A DNA stretch of 64,000 nucleotides from Paracentrotus lividus (Eukaryota; Echinodermata; Echinoidea; Camarodonta; Echinidae), in contig CALNVZ010002974.1 of assembly GCA_940671915.1 (NCBI GenBank), forward strand, positions 16,595,794 through 16,659,793, read 5' to 3'. Positions 37,740-48,600 of the stretch are shown here, piece by piece. Position numbers and translations under genes: made by a program. The notes under the pieces are model-generated. The model saw only the letters and a list, made by a program, of their open reading frames with translations, was not told where the DNA came from and made no database searches. Each line of letters begins with the position of its first letter. Within the stretch, counting starts at the first letter, position 1.

Positions 37740-37836
37740 CGTCGGCCTCATGCCAAAAAGGCCTTAGCGTTTTTAGTATGTGTACAATATGCATGGGCTT
37801 TAAAAATGTTAAGGCCCTTCTGGCATGAGGCCGACG
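37740..37836. repeat. 97-bp hairpin
   Basis: The arms CGTCGGCCTCATGCC and GGCATGAGGCCGACG pair perfectly; pairing resumes with AAGGCCTTA / TTAAGGCCCTT. Probably a very short foldback element. Confidence 0.65.
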
Positions 37837-38081
37837 ATAACATAAATTTAATAGCACATGAGTGGTTTAGATGGTAATTTATGCCTATTGTGTCATGTTT
37901 AATCCCTTAAATATGTACCACGTTACTTTTGATAATACTGGTCCAAATCAACATGCACTGGGCCGCTTTGCATAAAGAGTTACTATAATAGTAACTTTGC
38001 CATCAACGGTAACTTTCGTGAAATACTGTAATTTGATTGGCTGCTGAGCAACGTTTCCATGGTAGTTACCATTGATGGCAA

Positions 38082-38554
38082 AGTCTGTGTCAAAACAAAA
38101 AAAAAAATGATACAGTTGGGAAAAAATTATTTAGGTATGAAATCTTCTCAAATGATGTGTAAATGTGGTACCAACTTAAAGCCAAAATATTCTTCTTGCT
38201 GATGCACTTTGTTTTATATAATTTGCTTTTGTAAAACAAAATTTATGCTATTTTTTTCCGGCGATGAGCAAATAAAAATTACACACATCTATTGTTTCGG
38301 TGCGCTGAATTCATGGCTATTATCAGATTATGTGCGAAACCCATAAAAAAGCATGCGCAAAGTACATTTTTTTCTTGATTATAGAAAAACTGGTCATATC
38401 TCAAGATCTACAGAACCAAATGTGATGAAAAAGAATTGCAGAAAAAAGCCTGATTTCCTTACTTTATGGAAATATCAAACACTTTTAGAATGTGATTAAT
38501 TTTCGAACTTAAAAAAACGTTTTCCATTTGTACCATTTTATTTGACACAGACTG
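38082..38554 (+). mobile_element. CAGTCTGTGTC MITE, third copy
   Basis: Aligns along its length with 12872-13349. The right end CAGACTG is followed by TA at 38555-38556. The left end is slightly worn (AAGTCTGTGTC) and abuts another palindromic repeat. Confidence 0.6.
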
Positions 38555-39061
38555 TATAATAGAAGCTCTTTACTCTAGGCCTACGGGGCCCAAGGTGTAG
38601 GTTTAGATTTAGGGTCAATCATCAATTCCATTCCGTCTACCGGTTATCCATGCCCGAGTTATAATATTTACTCGATTTTATTCCTTGACAAAGTAGTTAA
38701 ATCTAAAGCATCATCTCTCCTAAAAACAAAATAATCCCTTTAAATATCAATATTGTGAGGAAAGCAAAGGGAGGATGTGTTTTGTTTCGTCATATACATT
38801 ACAAAATTAGACATTGATATTTTAAAAGTTCTCTCTATCATAATAATATATGAATTGGTTTATGACCATCCATGTTATTAATGAGAGCATGATTTTAGAA
38901 TGTAATGCAAATAATATCAGTGATTACTTTGTATTTAAAAAAGATGTTTAAAATTTTTTTTTGTGCATACATTAATCATGGATCGTAATTTATATCAATT
39001 AACGGGAAAATTGGTTCATTGCACGGGACGTTCGAATTGCAATGTGGGAAATTACGGTAGT

Positions 39062-39107
<46 letters not shown>

Positions 39108-39225
39108 TCGCTTAAAAAATCTTTTGCTGCATAAAACGAATATTAAACTTTACCAATTCGCAATTTGCAAAACGTTAGCGTGTCCTTTAACAACCCCCCT
39201 TTTTTTTTATTTGTTTTGTCAGGCG

Positions 39226-39927
39226 CAATGCTAGAAGCTACTAATCGAACTTTATAAAGATTCCTATATAGGAATCGATAAAACCTGACAAGTATGTCAA
39301 GTCGTCAGATCATAATCGTTATTATCATATTCCTAGGTCATAATTATATTTCTCATGTAAACAAAGGTCGTATTTACATACACATATACTGATAAACACT
39401 GTAGGTGTATCTATGACTTTTAATGGCATTTTTTTTTTTTTTTCGAATACTCATTTTAGCCTCTATATCCATGATACCTCCCAGGCTCTATCTATACACT
39501 AAACAAATGAAAACAGTATGAATTCATAATGTATCTGCTAATACATATTGCCTCAGACAAACTTACCATTTACTTCATAATCAAGTGGTTAATAATTACA
39601 GTCGATATACGCCATCACAATAAAATGTAGAAATTAACATTACCATACCACGATAATTATGTGCTCGTTATCACGGATCACGAGATAAGAATTTAAGAGC
39701 TAGCTATTGTGGTTTCTGTTTTGTATTGTTCCGCCTACTCACACATCGTAGTGTATATAGAGTTACAAGTTCAACATTGCTACTTCCAAGTACAACAAAC
39801 TAAAAACCAGTGTAAAAGAAACGCAAGAGCTGGCTATAGGTATTTCCCTCTCGAATACAACTTGGATTTCCTCATTAACTTGAATGACAGTTTGTTTTGA
39901 CGTACTATAAGGCTGTGAGACAGTATT
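39226..39927 (+). promoter_or_regulatory. probable promoter and non-coding first exon of sphingomyelinase copy B
   Basis: Counterpart of 17041-17879. The conserved donor GTAAGTATA (GT at 39928) would open a 5' intron ending at the AG at 42308-42309, six bases before the ATG. Between 39950 and 42250 there is no coding signal, only repeats. The transcription start is not placed. Confidence 0.4.
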
Positions 39928-40716
39928 GTAAGTATATATATAATGTGAGTTAAGGTAAATATTTAGGTGTGCTTTGATGTGTTTATGACTCGAGTGTATG
40001 TAAACATGGGACTATGTAAGTTCATGGTTACTGATTGATATATTGAACAGAAAGTAATAATATATAAACTACTATATCTGCATTCCAGAATTTGCTCCAT
40101 GACAACGGCTTTATTTCACCATATATCATTGTAATCAATAATACACACCACCTGATGATCCCGACAGCCGAATGTTATTATAATCAAAATATTTTGTCAA
40201 TTTATGCCTACTGCTTTGTGAATAGATTTGAGATATTCATATTGCATTGAAGTATACATATCAGTTTCGCATTCAATTCGCATAATAAACAACCATGACT
40301 ATTTGAATATTCGTGACTATGGACTCGATACCGGGCGGTTGAGGACCTATTGTATATAATTTCATGGAACTATTATTGTCACCATTTTCAACCGGCCTGC
40401 TCTCTGTTATTGTCCGGAAGTCACTTTGATTTGATGAGTCAAGTCATGGGTAATTGCTGCTCAATATTCTAAACACACGTTCATTCATTGAGAAATCGAA
40501 AATAGGGTACGAATATTTGCTGTATTAACGATCCCAAGATTCATTATTCCAATAAAGGTTCATAATTTTGATGGTTTGTTATTGCGAAGGTTCGTTTTCC
40601 GAAAATGTAACATCGTTCGATGTACCAAGGGTTCGTTATTTCCTAAATGATATAGGTTCGTTAATTCGAAAGTAAAATGAGGTTCCATAATCCCCTCCCC
40701 CCAAAAAAGTCAATAA

Positions 40717-40849
40717 GGGTGGTATCTCACTTCGCGGAGACGTCTCCGTGACAGAATTTCGTCTCCGCGACGGATAAAAAGTATCGGAGACGTCTCGGAG
40801 AATTTTCCATTCTGTCGCGGAGATGTCTCCGCGAAGTGAGACACCACCC
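40717..40849. mobile_element. GGTGGTATCTCAC palindromic MITE, copy 3 (short form)
   Basis: 133 bp with exact TAA duplications at 40714-40716 and 40850-40852. It keeps both termini and a few AGACGTCTCC units but lacks most of the interior. Confidence 0.75.
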
Positions 40850-40969
40850 TAAGGTCAATTAATCAGAAAATGGAATATGGTGAGAGATATTTCTTTTTTT
40901 TTATTAACTGCCTATTCAATTTTTGAAGAATAACAAGTTTGGAAAAACATTCTTTCGGAGTTAAACGGG

Positions 40970-41420
40970 GGGGGGGGGGTGTTTCACAAAGTCGTTCGTA
41001 AAGTTACGAATGATTTTACGACCAACTGGAACATGATTGTTCTTGAGTGCTATGCTCATCTCATCGCTTATAGCGCAAGAACTGATTATCAGTCGTTCAT
41101 AAAGTTCTTCGTAACTTAATAACGATTTAGTGAAGCGCCACCCATGGTTGTCTTTAACCAAGCGGTTAATAAACTTACGAAAGACTTTACGAACGACTGG
41201 AACATCCAGGGACCGTGGAGCGTTTTTGAAAGTGGTGGGGCTGAACAGGCTGAAATTCCAAAGCTAATATGGTTATTTACTCGTTTTTAATATACACGTT
41301 TCCTGCATAAAGTGGAGGGGCTGCAGCCCCACTAGCCCCCGCGGCTCCCCGGCCCCTGACATGATTGTTCTTGGGTCAAGTTCTTCGTAACTTGACTTGG
41401 TTCAACTTGGTGAAACACCA
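40970..41420. repeat. degenerate palindromic repeat with TTACGAA words
   Basis: Multiple inverted GTTCGTAAAGTTACGAA-like words. A piece of unrelated C/G-rich repeat (41210-41350) sits inside. No gene. Confidence 0.45.
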
Positions 41421-41718
41421 GTGTGGTACATCAGCGAGACCAGCTCCAATCCAACCTCAGACCGAACGATATAACCATGAATTGTCACCTTGTCACCAAT
41501 TTTGAAACCTCACCTTACAAAATCTTGATTTTTGGGCTAGACCTTTGGCTACAAAAGGTCACGTAAATTCTTACCGGAAATTCCGATTTTAAAAAGCTTT
41601 AAATCAAAAGAGAATGAAACGGCATTGCTTAAAGACCCTGGACGGAGTAAACATAACCTTGCATCAATGGAAAGCAAAGTAGGCGTATAACATAAATACA
41701 CAAAAATAAATTCAATTT

Positions 41719-42060
41719 TCATAACAGTATTCATAAAAAGATGATCGAACCTCAGCCAAGCCACCCCTCCCAAATACTAAAAAAAAAAATTACCCCTATT
41801 TTAATGGCGCGGGTGATGACGTCAAAGGATGTTAAGGGAATGCTCCCGCCATCCTGAGGGTTTTGTATTGCTATGTCAGAACAATAGACCCCATGTGTGC
41901 TAGAACTGTATTGTTATGAAATGAAAGCATTCCGTTAACGTCCTTTGACGTCATCAACCGCGCCATTAAAATAGGGGTAATTTTTTTCGAGTGTTTGGGC
42001 GAGGTGGCCTGGTTGAGGTTCGATCATCTTTTTAATGAAAAAATTTCTAGATGGACAATA
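41719..42060. repeat. long palindrome upstream of copy B exon 1
   Basis: Arms of about 160 bp are inverse copies around a centre near 41885. Each arm carries GATGATCGAACCTC, CCTATTTTAATGGCGCG and a TGACGTCA site. The outer flanks suggest that the element extends to about 41540-42160. Confidence 0.65.
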
Positions 42061-42254
42061 AAAACGCTTAAATTGGGAATTGTGTATTATGTAGCATAAT
42101 TATTAGCTTTCGTTTTATGTAATTTGGCTATTTCATTTTCCGGTCCGGCCAGGGACTTTAAAACGAGGCAGTTTTGATGCCCCACCCCCTGGTGCAGGGA
42201 ATTATGGTTGAATCAATGGAGAGAAACATGTCACACCCCACCCCTCTACTCCTG

Positions 42255-42255
42255 T

Positions 42256-42289
<34 letters not shown>

Positions 42290-42309
42290 ACTCTCTCTCT
42301 TTCTCTCAG
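42255..42309. repeat. CT microsatellite ending at the acceptor of the first coding exon
   Basis: (CT)n directly followed by CAG|GTCAAAATGG; it serves as an unusually long pyrimidine tract. Confidence 0.8.
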
Positions 42310-42315
42310 GTCAAA

Positions 42316-42582
42316 ATGGACGCCGAATCCTTCTTACTGGCTGTTTTCTGCACCCTCTGTCTCTATCTTGGTTCGACGAACTCCTTGCCGATATCAAACT
42401 CGATGAGGAATGAACATCAGCTTGGAAGGGAGACTAGGAGTTACTTTGCTCATCGGATAGCACCGCTTCTCGTTGCCTATAGCAACGCATCACTTCACCA
42501 GACTCCACTCCCAGATTCCACGTATATGTGAGTTAGCATTGCATTTATAATTATATAATAAATGGTAATCATGATGGTAATC

Positions 42583-42614
<32 letters not shown>

Positions 42615-45600
42615 AATGATGATGATGGTGATGATGATGATGATGATGATAATAAATGTACTGTTTTTTCCAACCTTCTTTTTTGTTTGGGGGGGGGGGA
42701 GAAAAGGATAATAAAGAGAGAAAGAGAGAGAGAGAATGGAAGGAAGAGGGTCAAATAGTGAAAAGAATTTCCCCCTTTTTTAAGTAATTGTTTTATTAGA
42801 CAATAAAATAAAAATTAATGTAGTGATGTAAACCTTTCTCCCTATATTTTTTTGGTAATGTTTTAGTTGTTGTGAAATATTTCCATACTAATATATCACC
42901 GGAATTTCAAAACCTCATGCGGTCGAGTGTAACCATATAGCCTATTTACTTCAATGTGTTTTGAAACAGGACCAATGTAATACACGAGTCAGCATCCACC
43001 TACCATCTCGACATTGATTGTGACGTATGTAAGGACATCATGTTCGCCATCGATGCTTTCATCCAATCTGATGAATCACGTGATCTTATCATCGAAATCG
43101 CAGCTGAGGTCTGTAAAATCTTAAAGATCGAGGACGACCGCGTGTGCGACTACGTTGTCAGAGAATTTAAGGTGAGTGTTGATGACAAAAATAAGAGAAA
43201 AAAGATGAAATAGGTCGATTTACGTCCTAAATTGGTGCCCGACTTACTGTAGCTGGAATATGAAAGGCGGCGGTTTATATCCACTTGGTCTAACAGTTGT
43301 TCGAATTCATGATTGTCTAATACCACATGGAATGAACCCATTTGGTCTATTAATATTTTGCTCTAACTTCCCTTTTGTGTAATACATAATTGATCTAATG
43401 ACAACCTGGTAGCACTGCCAAGTAGTCTCGTAGTCAATTTTTTAAAATGCATTTTCATCTAATACCCAAATAACTAACTGTTCAAACACCAATTTGTTAC
43501 AAGAATTGACAAAGTGGTGTCAGAGCAAGTGGACATTAGACGAAATGGACATTAGAAGAAATAGGAGTTAGACAATATGGTAAATAGGCGAAGTGGCAAT
43601 CAGGTCAAGAGGTGGATGTAGACGAAATGGAATTAGACCATGCGGGATGAGTCTAAAGGGGTATTAGTCAAAGCGGTGTTAGACGAATTGGCAATTTGCT
43701 GAGGCGGCCATTTGGAATTTTCTTTCGTGATGTGTCTAATACCTGGTTTTCAAAATGTTATTTGTTCACATATAGGACGAGGTGATCGATGTAGCGACTT
43801 TACATTACCTGAGCCCTGATCAAGTTTGCGGGACGTTGCTGGGAGAGTCATGTGCGATGATCTATGACCCGAACTCGGACTGGAACGTGACCTTTCCCAG
43901 CATCCCCAAACCTCCAGTGACCCCTGTGAATCCACCAAAGGTAAGGGTGAACACTGATGACTTTGGAGCGAGTTATAGTTATTTTGAGGAACTGAATCTT
44001 CCATTATAATAATTATTAGTAATACTAGATTTTGATTTATTACGGAACGGTAACAAACATGCTGGACGGGCCGGCGAGGGGGGGGGGGGGTGGGGCTGTA
44101 TACTACTAGTATTGCGCAAAGTATATTCGGAGCAGCATGCACTATTATTTGAATCTTGAATCTTTCTTTAGTAGTAAAAGGGACTTATACCCCTTTTTGT
44201 TCTGTTCCTCTGCAAATAATTGTGAAATATATAATGCAATGCGAGCGCGAATACATGATTTTTTGGTACTTGAGTCACAAGGGGTGGAGGGGGGGGGGGA
44301 AGGAGGAGAAGAGAGAAAATTATTGCCGAGACGTCATTCTTTTTACCACTGAGTTGCAGTAGCCTTTAGCCAAGACACTCGGCGCTTTTATTTCCCAAAA
44401 TGCGCCAAACGAGTCTGAATACATAATACTATCTTGGTGTTGACTGCCTCGCATGATAGTTTTATGTATTCAGACTCGTTTGGCATTTTGTGAAATAAAA
44501 GCGCCGAGTGCCTGGCTGAAAATTTTAAAGAATTTTGTTTGTTTTTTTCGCGACTGCTCGGAGATCCTGGAAACGTCGCAAACTAGTCTCGATGCAGTCT
44601 ACTGGTCATTAAAATAAGTCCTGCACCGTCATTAAGAGGGTGACAGGATTTCTTCAGCTCTCCAATTTTCCCAAGTCCCGACATGGCAGTCAGATTGGCG
44701 TAAGGTACACGGATTCCTTGGATATTCAAATGTTTTATTCACATATTAAAACATTATTGAATCGGTAAATTGTCCCAACAGCAAGGATCACCAACTCTCC
44801 GAGTCCTTCACATCAGTGATCTTCATATTGATCGAATGTATGAAGCAGGAACGAATGCACAATGTGGAGAACCGCTCTGCTGCAGGTCCAATGATGGTCC
44901 ACCAGGTAAATATTAGATGAAGTAATGAAACAAGATAAATATTGATTTACATTTTTGAAGAAGATCTCCTCCAGTAAGCTTTGCAATGATTTCATTACCC
45001 CTACAATCTCTTTCCATTTCTCCGAGAATATGTATCTATACTGGTTTAGCATAGAGGCTGCTGAGTGAAATGAAATCTTAACATAGACATACAAGAACTA
45101 GACAACAGGGGCTGTCAGATGTAGTAATTGCAGTATATGAATATAAAAAAGGCCCAAGTCCATCTCTTGGCCAAATTGAGTTAACCATGGAAGGTTGTTG
45201 CTCATCCATGAGTCCTTTCTGCCCCAAAATGCCTGAAATTAATAAAAAAAAACTATCTCAAATCTCCATTAACTACACACAAAAATCATTCTGTTTTTCT
45301 TGATTTACTCGAAATGAACTTTCATGGACTTGTGCTCTTTTTATAGTCATATATTCAATTGAATTTATTAATTGGATTTATTCAAAGGAAATCTACGATG
45401 ATAAATGATGTCACTATTACTTTCTGATTTCGAAGTTGAATGTTGATGATACAATAACATTAAACTGAAAGTGTTTTTAATTTCTCTCCCCCCCCCCCTT
45501 TCTTTCAATCGTCTTTTCGTCTTTCATCTCATTTTTTTCTTTTCTATTTTATTATAAAAATATTTCCATGTTCTTCATATTGTTCTTCTTTCTCCTTTTC

Positions 45601-48600
45601 TTTTTCATATTTTCACTCTTCTCCCTTCTTCCTCCTCCGGACTATTCATCTTGATATTCTTGACAGCACCTGGTGTTCCCGGAGCTGGTAAATGGGGCGA
45701 TCTCAGAGGCTGTGATGCTTCTCTTAAACTTATGATTAACACTTTAGAGGAAATCTCCAAGACTCAAAAGGTAAGAAGATATTATTAGTGTGACATTATT
45801 TTGTCAGTTGAAAATATACCCATACCCACTCGCCAAAGCCCAAAAGTATTACCCAATTAATTTGGGTATCACGTTTGGGCATGGGCATTTAACCTTTCGA
45901 ATATTCCTCATAATCATAGACCTATGTCAATTTTTTGGGGGGGTTATTATTAATCGGCATGAAGAGGATCTCTGGTCTTATCTACGAAGAGAATTGTGAC
46001 AATTCCCTCTTTTTTTTTTCTTTTTTTTTTAAATTTCTATGCAGTTTACCGCGGTATTCATTCTTTAATCAACTGGGGAAAAATAATATTAATTATGTAT
46101 TAATGTGGTATAAACTAAAGATGCCTCCACACTTATTATTTTCCTTTTATAATTATGAAAGTATGGTGGTATCTCTTGTAAGTTGTCATGAGACGGATTT
46201 GAGACTAATTTGTGACGGGTTTGAGACAGATTTTGAGACGGTTTTGAGACAGTCACGGAAACGTCTCCGCCACTTATCATGAGTCGTGGGACTCAAACAT
46301 GCTTAAACCTTTGACTTTTCCGTCGCGGAATAGTCTCCGAGACGTCTCCGCGACGGAAAAAATATCGGAGACGTCTCTGAAAGTCCGAGTCGCAGAGACG
46401 TCTTCGCTGTTTACATTTCTAAATGTAGTATCACCTCAATGTAAGCAGCGAAGTTTGGAAAACATTTAGGACAATCAAAGGATATCAATATAATGATCTT
46501 CATAGTAAAATTAAGTTATATCTGTCAGTTTTATCAATTTAACTCGAAGGATGATTTTGTCTTCTATATTTTTCATCTCAGCTTGATTTCATCTACATGA
46601 CTGGTGACCTTCCTGCCCATGATGTATGGAACCAGACTCGAACAGATAACCTTGGAGTATTTGACCTTGTAACTGAACTCTTTCTCAAGTACTTCCCAGG
46701 GGTCAAAGTTTACGGTGCCCTGGGTAACCATGAGAGTGCCCCCGTAAATAGGTAACGCACATAACAATTTATGTATGTTTAATGATGATGACGATGATGA
46801 TAACGATAACGATGGCGATGGTAATTTCAGGCATATCCTGGATTTGAAAATATTGCGGGGGGGGGGGTAGCCGACAATTCTGAAAAATAATTATGGAGCG
46901 CAGCCGAAAATTTTCTTTACGTTCAATCAAATGCGTGGTAAAAAACAAAAACAGAAAAAGGGGGGGGGGGTGCGGCACACCTTAGCCCTCCGGCAAAAGT
47001 CTACCAATTCATCTTCTTCAGGACTAATCTTCTTTTTGCCTTTTGATCCCTAATGAAATGTTATTTTACCACAAGCCGTCTGGATGATGTAATGATCGAC
47101 TCTTCGGTTCATTATAATCAGCATAATTTAGAGATGGCTTATATACACGACGATTTATTTATTTATTTATTTATTTATTTATTTTTTTTTTTTTTGGGGG
47201 GGGGGTTGGGGGTTGAAAGCATGTCGGATAATATTTAACTTTATAATGAATTTCAGCTTTTGTTTTCAAACTATATTTTCCTGATCAGTTTTCCACCTAC
47301 TGACGTCATTAAGGATGGCCAATCAGAAGTCTGGTTATATAACCATATGGCCAATTCTTGGATCGATAAAGCTGGTTGGTTGCCAAATGCAACACGTGCA
47401 ACTATTCAACGGTAAACATTTCTTCTTATTATTTTGTCGTTTCTCTTCCTCCGTTGCCTCATTATATCTTATATTCTCATTGTTTTCGCTGCTAATATTC
47501 TAAACTTTAAAAACTTTCGCCGAGTTTTGCCTCCGCCCTTCTTTTTCAACCAAATATTGGGGTCAAACCATAAAAAAAACTTATAATTTATTATATTGTA
47601 ATTCTCACATCATGCTTTTACTATTCTTGTGATTTTGATAACCTCCAAATTGTATACCGAGGTCGTCCCTAAAAATTTGGTTGCGACTGTTCATCGTTTC
47701 GTATTTATATATTTTAACTCTCCTACATAGATTTTCCCTTTGAAAGTTGCTATGATACCTTTCATTCTTTTCCGTCATTTTATTTGTTTGTAGGGGTGGT
47801 TATTTTGATGTTCTTGTGCGTCCAGGTCTTCGGGTTGTCTCTCTCAACGCAAACGCAGGAAACCCAATGAATTGGTGAGAACTATTTCTCTATTATAATT
47901 TGTTTACTTAATGACTTGTGTTAAAATTATTAAATTTGCTTAGAGGAAACACAATACCAGGAAATAATATTGACTTTTCTGACAGATCCCCCACCCAATT
48001 ATTCTACAAGTTCCCCATTTAAATATTTGAGATTTACAAAGGGAAATATTTTTGAAATAATGTATATAGTTTCTCAGTAAGAAGAACTATAGGACATGGG
48101 CATCGCCATTTTTTTGGTAGCGTGACGTACCGGGTGAAGTCGTTTAACAAGTAAAATATTCAAATTTAGAAATTCAGATTAAAAAATCAAAGTGCTGAAA
48201 AGTTTTCTTTCGAGCTCCTTTTCCTTTCCTAATGATTGTTTGCAAAAAAAACAACAACAGCAAACGCCTACTGTTCTACTAATTTGCTTTATGTCTTAAA
48301 CTCAGCTTTCCAGGGTTTTGCCTTCAGCATGTGAATGTTAAACTAAATTTATATTTCTTATGTTTATTAAATTTTGCCAGTCGTTTGTAGGACGTAAAAT
48401 GTAAATTTCCAATCGACATTCAGGTGGTTGCGGATTAATGGCACAGACCCTGACGGTCAGCTTCAGTGGTTGATAGGAGTGTTACAGGCAGCTGAGACAG
48501 CAGGGGAGAAGGTGCACATTTTAGGACATATCCCACCTAGTGGGACACTTCCAGTCTGGAGCAAGAACTACGAACTCATCGTCAAAAGGTTACACTTATT

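Larger units (their letters stand above)
36786..39225. other. intergenic, between the two sphingomyelinase copies
   Basis: No host gene seen. It contains the elements at 37154-37394, 37740-37836 and 38082-38554, a palindromic stretch with GTTACTATAATAGTAAC and TTTGCCATCA words at 37975-38085, and a T run of about 42 bases at 39065-39106. Confidence 0.4.
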
